Below are positions 1 through 12,774 of a DNA stretch of 64,000 nt, one piece after another. The DNA comes from Archilochus colubris. Its lineage: Eukaryota > Chordata > Aves > Apodiformes > Trochilidae. Below the pieces are notes generated by a model. That model was not told the DNA's origin. It did no database searches and saw only the letters and a list, made by a program, of their open reading frames with translations. The position numbers and the translations under genes are program-made. Within the stretch, counting starts at the first letter, position 1; each line of letters opens with the position of its first letter. The stretch spans positions 95,677,115-95,741,114 of the forward strand of contig CM041085.1 of the NCBI GenBank assembly GCA_023079485.1. The letters are read 5' to 3'.

Positions 1-3000
1 ATGAATGCAATATTTTTCTATGGTTATATATTTTGTGGACTTTTTTATTATCTGTGAATGGAAAGTTTAATGTAAAATAATATAAAAGGGGAAAAAGGAG
101 AGATGTATCCTGAAAGACTAATGGACAGCTAAACATAATTCATTAAGTGAGAAGGGCAGTGTACAGAATGAGAAGTTAAATCAAGCCACAATGACCTTGA
201 ACAGAGCAGCTTTTCCAGGCTACTCTACTGGATTTTTAATTTACTTTGGGAGGGGGTCCCTTTTTTATTATGCAACAAACACTTCAGAGTAGGATTCATA
301 TAATCAAATGTAGACGTCTGCACTGAATTACACGTAAGCCTCACAGCAAAGAGGGAGAAATGTTTGCTTCAGGGGGACAATTCATCTCATCTGATATACA
401 GACCTGAAAGAAGACACACCTAAAAACACCAATTTCTCCACATTCATTACAAAACCAGACACAGGTGATCAGTATAATACACAAACATCTCTATTATAAC
501 AGTACTAGGTGAAATTAATCCATCCAGCAGGACTTAGAAATTCTCATCTTTATAGCCTGCTTCAGGCATCCAGCTTAAATTCCAGCCAGGGATTTAATTT
601 TAGAACTGGGGGATAAGGAACATATCAGCTATAATAACAAGGCTTACCTCCTACCTCCTTCTCTAAAAATACAGTTTGTCTCCCTGTTGCAATATACCTC
701 AAAATGAGCAGACTACTGAATCATTTAAGGAAAATAGTTCTTCTCAGGAATTTATCATTTTGAGGTTTTTATTCTTTTCAATCATGAAAATCATTTTTCT
801 CCATCTTAAAAATTTTTCTTCAATCGAATTCAATGCAAATCTGTGAAGCTGTATCTTACTAAAAATTTTCTTTCAAGAAAATATTAGAAAAATAGTAGAG
901 AGCATGACTTTCTGCTTTCTTAGAATCTTATTCCCAACTGCAGTTTCATTTGGCATCTGGCTAAACATCCTTGCACTGACAGCACAAAGTGTGTCTAAAG
1001 CAGTAAACACAGTGACAGTATCAGGTCTGCACTGCTTGGGAACTGACAGCACACCTCTACATAGACCCATATTTTCTAGTACTGCTGAGTTTGGTTTGTA
1101 TTTCAGAAATCAGCAAGGTTTGGAGCAGCTGAATACAGCCAGTAAGCACAGGTCTCCAGCTGTGAGTGTGGTGGGGTTTTTATTGCTTTGTTTTATTTTG
1201 GTTTTTTTGCTATTCATAACGGGGTCTAGCTGTCCAGCCCATTGAGTGAGTTTTGGATAGGGAAGTCTACAACTTGTAGTGCCTCTACATGGATTAAAAC
1301 TCTAGACAAACGCAAACAGCTTGCTTGCTTTTCAATGCCTGGTCATTCAAATCCTCATAAGTATTGTGAATTTTATTTCTCCTCACAGTGCATCATTTCT
1401 TCTTCTTCATGCAGGCACCACAATTGTTTTTCCACAGCTTTACAAATAGCTTCACCAGAGCACAATTAAAACTACACATTCCCAGCAATCAGCCATTTGC
1501 AAAGGCATTTAATAATAGTTCTATAGTTAATAATTTATTGTCCCTCTTCATTAATTATAAAAAGCTGAAAATTTTGCTACAGATGTCTGTGTTAAGAAGA
1601 TCTAAGGAAGACAGACTTTGGATGTGTTATATAAAAGCATATAAGAGCAGCATTACATTTTTAAAGGGAAAGCTGCCTTTAACACTGGAATTCATCAATA
1701 TTCACCCTCTTGAGACTTTGGCTAGAAGATAACTGACCTTGAAATAGGTTATGCATCTTCAGTTCAAGATGCACAACAAGTCATGGTCAATTAATAAAAA
1801 ACAGAGCACATAATCATGGAGATTATTGTTTGATCTGAAGAAAACATACTCAAGGGCATTACAGACTGATGTAGCTTCACAGTGAAATTGGTAATTTCAG
1901 TACCTCAACTAGTGAAACCAGAAACCACAGCACTGAGCACTGGAAACACAAACAGATCCCTAATAAACACAGACACTCTATAGAGATATTTAAAGATGAG
2001 CTATAAAATTCAAATAAGTATTGGACACATAAACTTCATTTCATAACCTTGCTAATACACAACAAAATTGTCTAAAACTTGTCCCCCTACTACTATTTCT
2101 CAACAGAAAGAAGTCACCAAAGACAAAGAATTTAACTCTGGTCTTCTCCTGGCCAGGGGTAAAGATATTCTGCAAGAAAAAGGTCAGCTGGCCAGTTCCT
2201 CACTGAGACAGCCCACTGCATGGCTCAGACCAGGCAAGTGTTGTGAAATACTCTTACAGCTCTTCAGAGCTCAAGACTAAGAAAGTACGATGCATGCCAT
2301 CACTCTTCTGCTCAGCATCTTGCTTTGATCAAGAAAGTCAGAGAAAAGACCTCAGGTGCCAAATGAAGAGGTTGACTTAAAAACAGGAAGAAAATTTGAG
2401 GCTGCATTTATTTATAATTCAGAGTGTGTAAGAAAGCAATGTTCTTAATGATTGCACTTTTTTTCCTGTGGAGGCCCTGAACATCAGTAAAACTCTAATG
2501 TAATTTTCATCATAATTTTTGTGGATTATTTTTCAGTCCAAAAATGACCCTCCCTACAACCTCCCAATAAAAAGGAAAAGGAAAAATTTGGTCCCAAATC
2601 ACAGCTAACTCTTTTTAAAATTAGAAATGAGTTTTACGTATGTCCTGAAGCAGCTGAAAATAGATGACTAATAAATACTCTTTTTTTTTTTTTCACTTGC
2701 ATTATGTGGAGGCTTTAATCTGAGGATTTTAATAGTGCTCTGAAAAGTACTATTAATTAACCTTCATTTTACTGCGAACAAGACAAATTCCTGTAACCTT
2801 CTTTTTAGCTGAGATGAAGAGAAAAAAAGGAAAGCAATTGTGCCACCCATACTAGCTCACAATCAATAACATGCAGCATTAACTTGTGATATAACATCTC
2901 GTTGATTCTCCACATACCCAAGTCTCACAATAAAGCATTGTTTTAACCTCTAGCCAGCTGTCCTACGTGGAGACAAGAGTCAAAGATCAAATACTAGTGG

Positions 3001-3460
3001 TATCCTGTCAGTAAAGCAGCAAGGAACCAGTGTAAGAAGCAGGTCAACTGATTCTCTCTTGTGCACCTCAAGGCTCTGAGATGCAGAAAAACAAAAAACG
3101 GCTCTTGAGAATACCTGGCAGAAGAGGAAATGCTGAGGTCAGTACCTCCTTGTCCCCAAGGAAATCCCTGCTGCTGCTATGGCTTGGACTGGAGAATCAT
3201 TATGGCTCCATCACAAGTGCATCAAGGAATCTAAGAAATTATCTCAAACCTTTCAGGATGAAAGGTCCTGACCCATCTTGGTCACTGCCCTACAAGATGG
3301 ACAAGTGGGTGAATCAGATTGCTAGCACCATCATCCTCACCTCCATTAGTAGTTTTAGGGACCAAGGAAAGCAAAGAAAGATGCCAGTGTATATATATTC
3401 TATTCAAATTAGTACCTTTTTTTTAACCCTGTGAATTGGCTTTTTCCAGCAGACTATTGA
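1..3460. other. No gene seen
   Basis: AT-rich unique-looking DNA. Frames of 60-120 codons at 0.9-1.7 and 3.1-3.4 kb have no coding character or splice context. No repeat was recognised. Confidence 0.6.
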
Positions 3461-3513
3461 GAAAAAAAAAAAAAACAAACTTAAAAAAACCCCAAACCAA
3501 AACCAGCCACCCA
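3461..3513. repeat. Poly(A)/A-C low-complexity tract
   Basis: Thirteen A, then 'caaac' and 'ccaaacc' units. No flanking element was recognised. Confidence 0.8.
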
Positions 3514-4092
3514 GCCTGACTCAGCTATTCTTTGCTGTTAATCCAATTGCTTTCCTGCTCTTTGTTAGTTACTTAACAGTGTAACTTTTTTCACTCAAGG
3601 AAAGCTGAATTGACAGAAATGAACTCAATTTCTGATTTCTCAGCACTCACGTCTCCCACATTCAATAGGTATTGATTCTTCCCCTTTCCACATGAGCTGC
3701 TGGTGTGGGATGGGGGGCCAGGAAGGAATAAGAAGGGAATTTTGGAGATTATCTCAGGTACTCTTCCTTCTTTTCAGGCAAAGGGGGATTTCATCCTGAA
3801 CACTGAAAATTTCCATGTCAGGTGAGGACTAGGAAACAACACATTATCATTGCAAGGTAAATCATGAAGTCTGAGTTTGAAAAATTATTACTGGGAAGAG
3901 TAAAGGGACTTCTGTAAAAACCAAGCATAACGTGTATGAAACACTTGAAGTAGCTTTAAGGTTTAATTGACGATACCAAAATAATAATCAAAACAACATG
4001 TATTGCTATGTATTCAAAATGCACATGTACATGACAACTAGAATAATGTATCTCTGATCTTCCAAACAATAGGGCTACCCTTGCCTTCCAAA

Positions 4093-4830
4093 TTAGAATG
4101 ATAATATCTTTTAGGTTGGAAAAGACCTTTACAGTCATAGAGTCTAACCTTTAAGATAACACTGCCAAATCGACCACTGAACCATGTCCCTAAGCATCAC
4201 ATCTATACATCCAGGGATGGTGACTTCACTGGGCAGACTGTTCCAGTGCCTGACAACCCTTTCAGTGTAAAATTTTTTCCTAATATCTAATCCAAACCTC
4301 CCCTGGCACAACTGAATAGGACTGGCCCCAAAATTGAGCTCTGGGGAACACCACAGGTGATTGGCCAGCAACTGGATTTAACTCTGTTCATCACAACTCT
4401 TTGGGCCCAGCCATCCAGCCAGTTTTTAACCCAACAAAGAGTACATCTGTCTATGTCATGAGCTGCCAGCTCATAAACAACATCCACAGCCTTTTCCTTG
4501 TTCACTAGGTGGGTCACCTGGTCACTGAAGGAGATCAGGTTGGTCAAGCAGGATTTGCCTTTCCTGAACCCATGCTGGCTGGGCCTGATCCCCTGGCTGT
4601 TTTGCACATGCTAGAGCAGTACACTCAAGATAAACCTCACAATAATTTTACCCAGTATAAGATCAGGATGACAGGATTGTAGTTCCCTGCATCCTCCCCT
4701 CCTTCCAGCCATTCTTGTAGCTGGGCATTACACCGACAGTCTTGCAGTCAGCTGGGACCTCCCATGTTGACCAGTACTGTTGATAAATGATGGTTTGATG
4801 AGCACCTCTGCCAGCTCCCTCAATAATTTC
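4093..4830 (-). mobile_element. CR1 retrotransposon copy with internal deletions
   Basis: The left end is the CR1 3' terminus in reverse ('ttaggttggaaaagacct'). Reading on the minus strand from about 4830, the translation matches the CR1 reverse transcriptase: [19 protein letters not shown], then the ILGPVLF block. Two pieces are missing. After AVDVVY the frame jumps past the LDFSKAFDTV block (near 4475). At about 4312-4320 it jumps from ILGPVLF directly to the C-terminal [11 protein letters not shown] region, losing the FADD block. Both catalytic aspartate motifs are therefore gone and the copy is dead. The 5' part is absent. Confidence 0.88.
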
Positions 4831-5230
4831 TGGCTGGCTCATGAAGTGGGCAGGGTAAATGTGACACTTTCTGCTCTGGTCATTGTAGACCTAGCTTACC
4901 AGTACATGTAAAACACAAAATTAGGCCAACTTACTGACTGGGAGAAACAAACATTTGCCATTAGGGAGTGCCTTCAGTCTCAGAATTTTCAAACTATCTA
5001 AAAATGTTATGTTTTGAATTGAAAATTAAAATTTCAATTTCTGCTATATAGATATTTTATGCTTTCTTTGCTAGAGTTTATCTTAAGACTCATAAAGTTG
5101 ATAACAAGGACATTGTTACAATCAGTCAATAATGGATGTTGCACAAGCTGGATTTTCTTACTCACAAACACCCGAAGTGTTTCATACAAGTTTTGGTTTT
5201 GGCCAAAGTATATGAGGATCCCATTGTGAC

Positions 5231-5378
5231 ACCCCCCCCCAAAAAAAGGAAAACAAACAAACAAAACAACAAAAAACAAACAAACAAAAAAAACAACAAA
5301 AACACCCCACCCAAACTGAAGGGAAATAAAACAAACAAACAAAAAACCCAAATAACCATCAAAACACACAAACAAAAG
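5231..5378. repeat. A/C-rich low-complexity tract with CAAA repeats
   Basis: A run of nine C, then A-rich DNA with repeated 'caaacaaa' units. Open frames in it encode only Lys/Asn/Thr/Gln (or Phe/Val/Leu on the other strand) and are not genes. Confidence 0.9.
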
Positions 5379-5379
5379 T

Positions 5380-6867
5380 GCTCTGAAAAGGAACTGTGTC
5401 AAAATTGTGTGGTTTTACAGATACATGTATATGGAATGTACAAACAGAAACTAGATTATTCTTCCAGAGAAACACTCTTAGGACTGATTAAATAAATTCC
5501 ACATATTTATTCCTGTACTTTTAAAAACATAAGGTTGGTCTGACTGCAGGCTATTCATTTATCCTCATACACAGAGCTCAGTTCAAATCAAGGAATTTTC
5601 ATAAAATGCTCTACATTTTAGCTACAGCTAATTTACCCCAACAAAGTGTAGTATGGACATTTAGGATCTAGAATACCACCCTTTCAGCATAGTGCTGTGG
5701 CAAATAATACAGTCTTCTTTGAGGACTTCAGAAAAACAAATTTGGTAACTTTTAGTTACTTTTTAAAATACTGTTAATCTTAAATGTTATGGCTAGATCT
5801 TGAGTGCCCACTGAGATCAGTGTGCCCCTACACCTCAAAGTCATTTTAAGGAGATCTGTTCAGGATGGTGTGATTTGGTTTTTGTGACATCCTGGGTTAT
5901 CTGTTCACAACATAAATGAAAATTCCCAAAAGGTTTAGATACTCGCACTAGTAAATGCTTATTATTTTATAAGAGACACTTAATCTAACTTTTAAACGTT
6001 TGCTCTCTGACTTCTTTGTACATACTCACATGGCAGTTGTCAGAGAAAGAGCAATTGCAGCTTAAGACTTTTCAGAGGTTTGCTTAAGAATTCTATCGCA
6101 AAACAACGGAGGTAAAGTTTTAACTATGATATTAATAGCTAAATACTTCACCAGGTGAGATTGCAATGCAATATATTCAGAACATGCTCTCATTGTTCTT
6201 CCACTGAAACAACTCCCTGTGAAAGACACTGCTCCCTAGGCATCTGGAAACAACTCTTTTCCTCTTGTTAATTAGTACGAAGGTTTTAACAGATGCCCAC
6301 GTGTTCCTGGCGGGCACTTCACAACCTAGAGTTAAAAGCATTTTGTGTGATTAACTTATTACCTTTTTCATGCTTATAACATGAATTACAATCATTTTAG
6401 ACCACAGGGAAATGATAGTTAAACAGAGGGTAAAAATATTAGTCTCCACTTTATCTGCTGCTTTCAAGAACACTACCTCACCCCAACAGGGTTAGATGAA
6501 ATCATAAAACACTTGTTTTCACCTTTAGCCTTAATGGTCTTCTGATATTTATGTTCTCTTGCTTATAAACTTCCTTCTCATCATGAGCAACCAACAGAAA
6601 AGATATGTTTTGGATTTTCACGAGAGATATTGAAGTAATATAGCAGAAGGTTGTGTGGAAGACAAAGAAGAAATATAGAAATATTATGTTATTTATGACC
6701 TCTCTCATGGCTGGCCAACTTTCCTTTCTTATTGGAACATTTATTAGTATTTTTTCTCCTGAGAAGACTTATCTCAAATGTGTCCTCTCTGTTTTCTCTG
6801 CTGCAAAATACTGAGTTTACACTAAATCTTTTTCCTTTTAATTCACACAAAGTCACTTTCAAAGAAC
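5380..6867. other. No gene seen
   Basis: AT-rich, no recognisable repeat or exon. Confidence 0.6.
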
Positions 6868-6960
6868 ATAAAAAACCAAAACCAAACAACCAAAACCCCA
6901 CCCCAACAAACAACAAAAAACCCCCAAAAAACCCCAAAACACCACCACACAAAAAAAAAG
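6868..6960. repeat. A/C-rich low-complexity tract
   Basis: The tract consists of A and C only, with CCAAAA-type units, and ends in a run of nine A before a G. Confidence 0.88.
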
Positions 6961-7714
6961 CATGAGAGTGAGGGTCTGGTGTTGGGGGGTTGTATAACAG
7001 GCACACTTTCTTTCCTGGGAAATCTTTTCTGAAAACCTCACTTGTACTTTTGATGAATGTAGATACTTTGTGGATCCCTAGTGCACCTCTATAGAATGGA
7101 TGGGTAACATCTAAAGGACTAGAAAAGCAAAAAAACACAAAAACTTGCTTTTGTTAACAGTGAGATAACAAGACTTTTCTTTTAGTTTGTGTGCTTCCAG
7201 GTTCTGTTTCCAGCTCAGAATAGCTTAACCCATACTGGATAAATAAGTTCATTACTAAATTCCCATATCCATCAGGGTCCACTGTACAATCCTAGCAGCA
7301 GAAAAGCTTTAAAATAAGGATGAATATAACTTAAACCAGATTTTTTTATACTGTTTAAGAATGGCACTAAGAAGCTGAATGAGTGACAGCTCCCATACTC
7401 CTCACACATGTGGAATGTAACAAGCCACAAATCTGAAAGTTTGAAACACATATTAATCCTTTCTAAAGATTAAAATTAGGTAAGAGTGCAACATGCCCAA
7501 ACCAAGCACGGTCAGATAGTACCAGCTATTCAGTAAATATTTTATTAATCAAGCTGGATTTTTTTTTGTGCCTTTCCCCTCTGCTAGTGTACCCAGTCAT
7601 ACTAACCATTTTTTTATTTAACTTCATCTCTCCTTAATCCCTGCTCCTTATTATCCAACTATTAAATAATTTCATGCATACCTTCCTGTCTTACAGAGAA
7701 TACTGACTTTTTGG

Positions 7715-7740
7715 AATTCATTGATTTGAATCAATGAATT
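7715..7740. repeat. Perfect inverted repeat, 11-bp arms
   Basis: The arms AATTCATTGAT and ATCAATGAATT are perfect complements around a 4-base loop. Confidence 0.95.
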
Positions 7741-7777
7741 TTCACAGACTAAGAATACCATTTTATTGCTGTTGGAA

Positions 7778-7801
7778 ATAAATGATCAATGAATCATTTA
7801 T
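7778..7801. repeat. Perfect inverted repeat, 9-bp arms
   Basis: The arms ATAAATGAT and ATCATTTAT flank a 6-base loop. It lies only 38 bases from the previous palindrome and shares the ATCAATGAAT-like core. Confidence 0.95.
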
Positions 7802-8489
7802 ATTTTACAGTACTTACAAATATGAATTTGCTGCTCAAAAAAAAAGAGACTGGGAAAAGCCAAGCCCCATGCAGAAAGATTCCCAGCACAATTTTCCTAC
7901 CATACAACAGATGGTGGTAGCCAATGCATAAAGCTGTTGAAGAGCACAGAAATGAGCACTGCAGAAGCACTCATTTTGAAGCACACATTGGAAATACTTG
8001 TTGGTTTTCCTTTGTTATTATTTCTACTTCAAATTCATGCATACTTTTACAGATTCTTTGCACAGAACTATTAAAAACACAATTAAGGATAAAAAACTTC
8101 TAGATTTAAACTTGAGACCAGCTTCTTGTAGAAGTTAAATGCTTTAGCTGTACAAAAGGGTTAAACATAGGGCTAGCATGAGATACTGAAGACACTACCA
8201 AACACTACTATTACTGAAAGCAAGGTCTGAGCCATGAACAGCTAGCCTAATACTACTGGCAATTAAAGGCAGCATAAAAATAATTCTTATAACTGTATAG
8301 TGCTAACATCTTTACAACATTCTGCATAGTATAAATGTTATGCCAGAAAGTGATAGAATTTATAATAGCCAGAAATCTTGCCATTGTAAGTATTACCTAA
8401 TGACAAAGAACACTTCAGAGAACCCTTCATAGCTGAGTTACTGTAAAAGTACAGCCAGGAAACAGCTTAAATTACTTACACAGAGTAAG

Positions 8490-8930
8490 GCTGGGCAAGG
8501 AGCTGGGAACCTCATAACAGGGTGTGTGCATGCGGATAATGTCTAAGGCTCACTCTCTGAATGTGAGGAGTTCCTTCACTCTTCTACTGACTTCTGTATG
8601 AACAGAAGGCTCTCAGCACCTGTAGGAACTGCATTGCCCTGAATGACCTCATGAACAAGAAGCTCAAGCACCTCCCTTAAGTGGTTCAATTGAATTTATT
8701 GGACCAACCCATATGCACCTGAGAATTTGGATCTGATTCAATAAATAAGGATTCCTAAGAGAAATTATCAAGCTAGAAGTCAGAGACTTGTCTCAGAAGA
8801 GAAACCAACATATGAGGCCCTACAAAAAACACACAGCTGGCCATACAGCACTGGGACATCTGGTCCTTAGACTGGAACAGGACTGTATGGCTATGCCTCA
8901 AATAAAGCAATGTCTGCTATTGGATTGTTG
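8490..8930 (+). other. Possible unrecognised repeat with an LTR-like end
   Basis: GC-richer than its surroundings and ends with 'caaataaagcaatgtctgct' followed by 'attgg', which has the look of an LTR polyadenylation and U5 region. No matching partner, target duplication or coding sequence was seen. Weak. Confidence 0.25.
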
Positions 8931-9861
8931 GTTTTTGAGGGGATGGTTAACTGACAGCATATAGTGGCAAGGTTTTAAAAATCATTTATATTGATTAAAC
9001 AGTTGTGGTAATTCTGAGCTATTATTTTTAATTTAAATTCATAAATTTCATTAGAGTTCTGCTGAGTCACACAAATTGAAAGCCTGACCAACTGTGGGGA
9101 TATATGACTTACTATACTGAAACAAAACATTGCTATGTTTCTACAGTAGTTTAGCTTATGGATTTGAATATATGGATTGTCTAATTCAGATATTCAGATA
9201 GGAGGCACAACGACAGCAGTATTACTGGGTACAGTGTAAAGGGACAAGGGCAGAGGGCCTGGAAGACCAAGAACATAGACACCCCTCAAACTATGTCTAT
9301 GGAAGACAGATCTAATGCCACCTGGATCTGTTTTAAAAAACATTTCTGGTAATTTTATACCTATTCTAACTTCATTAGATATGCTCGATTTTAAAAGGGA
9401 TGTATATATTAAGGGCAGCCTGGAAGAACAACATTTACATGAATACTGATTCCAAGCATTTGTATTGTGTTCTTATTTTTCTTTATCCTGCCTGAATGAG
9501 CCCTTACTTTAACAGTAATTTCATATTTTAGTTCCAGTGAAAACTAAGGAACATTAATTTCCTGTGCTGTAAGTGATGGCTCACCACCTGCTGGCTTTTC
9601 CAGGATACAGAAATATTTCTGACAACATTTCACAGGTGATGCTACTGTCAGTATTTTTGCTAATAACAGAGAAGTTATTAGGCATGCAAGACAATTTTCA
9701 GTATAAGCCAAATTGTCAGTATAAAAAAGGAACACACCTTTAAAATAACAGTGTGATCAAGTTTCCTACAACTTGGGTTTCAATTTTAACTCCATCCACT
9801 CCACCTCCACACAGTCTATTTTGAGAGCTGACCACCTACCAAGCTGACAGGCTATTGCTAA

Positions 9862-10306
9862 ATGGGCTCTAAAGCAATTAATATACAAGAAACAAGGGCT
9901 TTGCAGCACACACTAGGCACAGGTGGCAGAGTTTGGCAGCAGGTGCTGCTGGAGGTCCTGTCTGAGAGGTGGCCATGCACTGCCCTGCACCAGTTCCACC
10001 TGGTCCTGGCCAGTTGCAGCCAGCCCCAGGTGGTTCTTGCAGTCCCAATCAGGCCCAATCAGTTCTATCCAGTCCCAGCCAGCTCCACAATTTCCCTCAT
10101 CCCACACAAAGACCCAACCAGTTGGAGGAGAACATGGCACCTCTGCTCAGATGTCCTGAGAAAGGGGCCCCATGGAGGGCCCCACCGCAGCACAGCTGAA
10201 TAAGCCAGAAAGATTGGAAAAAAAATGATGAGGCCCTGAGCCCACTCTCCTCTGCATCTCAAAATGGACTGGAAACCAAGATGCCAGACTGGAGCTAGGA
10301 TTGAGG
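9862..10306. other. GC-richer stretch of unknown origin left of an A-run
   Basis: Distinctly GC-richer than its surroundings. Between about 9985 and 10090 it holds imperfect repeats of a CCAGTCCC-like unit, suggesting an old minisatellite. Open frames on both strands overlap here because of composition, and no known protein is recognisable. It ends at the poly(A) run. No target-site duplication was found by eye. Confidence 0.4.
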
Positions 10307-10360
10307 AAAAAAAAAAAAAAAAAGGGAAAGGGAAAGGGAAAGGGAAAGGGAAGGAAAAGG
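10307..10360. repeat. Poly(A) run followed by GGGAAA microsatellite
   Basis: Seventeen A followed by four GGGAAA units and a decayed fifth. An A-run directly followed by an A-rich simple repeat often marks the tail of a retroposed sequence, here possibly the GC-richer stretch to its left. Confidence 0.9.
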
Positions 10361-10699
10361 AGTCTTCCCCAAGAGTTTGTATAATTGGCTTCTTTAGTTC
10401 TCAATGCCTAAGGTAGTAATTATGTTATATGGTAAGAAATTAAATTAAATTCCCTGAGTCAAGAATGTTTTTCCAGGAAACACCATCATTTTAAAGGAAT
10501 AAATTTTATCTATTAGGGTACTGTATATCTTCCAAACCTCTGCTATCTTTTAAAACATTTTGAGACATTTTAGATGGTTCGCAATATCTCCTAACAGAAT
10601 ATGGCATGTAACAATAATGTACAAAGACACATTAATGGATTAACATCACCCTTGGATACACATAGTTGTACAAGGCAGATTTTGTACTCTATTTAGGCA

Positions 10700-10862
10700 T
10701 ATTATGGGCTGCCCTGGGAGGCAGTGGAGTCACCATCCTTGGAGATATTTAAAAAACATGTAGCTGTGGGTGTTTCGGGACATGCTCTAGTGGGCATAGT
10801 GGTTTTTTCTGTGTTGATGGTTGTTGGTGATCTTAGAGGTCTTTTATCGTGATGAATCTACG
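10700..10862 (+). mobile_element. CR1 3' fragment
   Basis: Short 5'-truncated CR1 starting in the C-terminal coding region ('ctgccctgggaggcagtgga', 'ccatccttggagatattt') and ending at the characteristic 'ttggtgatcttagaggtctt'. The terminal octamer repeats are decayed. Confidence 0.8.
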
Positions 10863-12774
10863 ATACATACAACTAACACACTTGTTATATTGTAAGATCA
10901 CATGAGGGGAAATTTCATCCTCACTCTAACAACATACATGTGCAGTGTTTGATATGCAAATCTGCTTCTTTGCCTTTGATTGATTCATTAAATTTGTCTG
11001 TTCTTGTTCCTTCAAGAGGAGTGTCACTCTGGTGGTGTCCCCTTAGGAGGTGGCAGAAGCTGCACATTTCTTTGGGAAATGCAGCAGCCTCAGTTATCAT
11101 GGAGCAGGGAGAGGAACGGGCAAAGAGAGAGCTGCACACCTGGATCCTGCAGCTCAAAGACAGCCTGAATGATTGCTAAGAGTAGCAAAGGCCCATGAGC
11201 AGACCAACAGGAGACACTGCCAAGGGCCAGTAAGCACTGTCAGAGTTTGTAGGAACACAGCAGAGAGGATATCACTGAAAGCAAAAATCATCCTGCAAGG
11301 TCCCAGGGAGAAGCATGTCACTGATTTACAGACCTTGTTGCATTTCCATTCTGTTTCATCTGGCCACTTGGAGTTTTCTATAGCTTTTATTATTTATTCC
11401 AGTTCACAGTCTAAGAGAACTTGGCTTTTTGAACTTCACAACCATTTGGATCCTCTTTGGAAAGCTCTTTGTAAAGAACGGGTGTAGGCAGCACTACCTC
11501 AAAGCTCTGGCAGTTTTGGGGCTCTCTCATGGCTCTCTGTTCTCAATGAAAGCATTTAGAAAATACACTTTACCATGAGGAACATGAGGTTTTTTACAAA
11601 CTACAGAATAGAACCATTGACAAGTACAACATAAAGGGCTTATTGAGCATGTTCTGTATCTCCTACAGATTTGATTCACTCAGCCATGCAATTCTCCATT
11701 CATGTTGCTACTCTCAAAAAGGAAAGAGGTGCACTAGTATCTGTGATGCAAAAACTCCAGGCAAAGAAAGCACAGCAAGTGTCAGCAGTAAACCAACTAC
11801 AAAGCACTGAATCTGGAGTCCAAGCTGGGATAACTAGTAACACACTACCTTGAAATACAGATACCTGCAACTGTGCCAGCAATCTGTGCTGTTGCACAGC
11901 TAGAACTACACTGTGCTTGAGTGTCTTAGATGCAGCTATCTGGTATGAATTGTCATTTACAGTATTTGGCCTTTATGTACACACTTTTCATTTGGAGGCA
12001 AGGCAACCAGAAACTATTTGAAGTGTTCCCAATAAAGACTGATATAGCTAGCATTAATTTCCAAACATATACTTTAATTTTTTTTCTCTAAATATTCTTA
12101 TTATCAAAGAGTCCAGTTTCCTCATCATCTGTATCTAAATGACCTTAGACTGAACTGCTGTGATGCTGACTTGATATCCCTTCTTACCATTTTCCAGTTT
12201 AAAACATCTTGCAAACATAATGCACTATATGAGAAAAATGATGCATATGTGCAATTTCAAAATGTTGGAATCTCTCAGTGTAACACTAACATACTAGCAT
12301 GGATAACAGCAAATAGAGAGGAAATATAGCCTTTCAAAGACTAATTTTCTTGATGTCAGTCATGAAAATTCCCTGAGAGATTAATGCTGTATAAAACAGA
12401 AAATTTCATCCAATGTTTTAAAGATAACTTATTTTTTAAAAGGGAAATAAAACAATTTCCTAGTACTGGGGTTTGAGATTTTCAAAGCATACATCACTAT
12501 ACTTCTTTTGTAGAGAAAAATGTGCAGGTAAGTCGCCCAGATCAATAAAAATTCAAATTATTTTACTAAGAAAGGATTCTCCATGTGAACTAAAATAGGA
12601 TATTTGGATTAATGAAAATCAACAAACATTCAAACTACTATACCATGAATTGCTAACTGACACATGAGTGGAACTAAAACTATCAGAATAGATTAATTAT
12701 CTTCTGATTTTCCTGATAAGAAACTTCTCATTTAAGTTCAAGGATCTGGGGAGTTTGGTTGCAAAAATATTCAG
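10863..12774. other. No defended gene; one coding-like patch
   Basis: About 11.03-11.18 kb is GC-richer, with open frames on both strands and an acceptor-like 'gtgtccccttag' at about 11036. No donor or partner exon was found. The rest is AT-rich. Confidence 0.5.

Larger units (their letters stand above)
6961..9861. other. No gene seen; two adjacent palindromes and a possible LTR remnant
   Basis: Apart from the inverted repeats at 7.7-7.8 kb and the doubtful element at 8.5-8.9 kb, only AT-rich unique-looking sequence. Confidence 0.55.

Noticed and set aside
5034..5495. Lys/Asn/Thr/Gln-rich and Phe/Val/Leu-rich frames on the two strands
   Set aside because: Encoded by the A/C low-complexity tract; no coding character.
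6689..7138. 149-codon minus-strand frame
   Set aside because: Its length comes from the stop-poor A/C tract at 6.87-6.96 kb. No splice or promoter context and no family resemblance.
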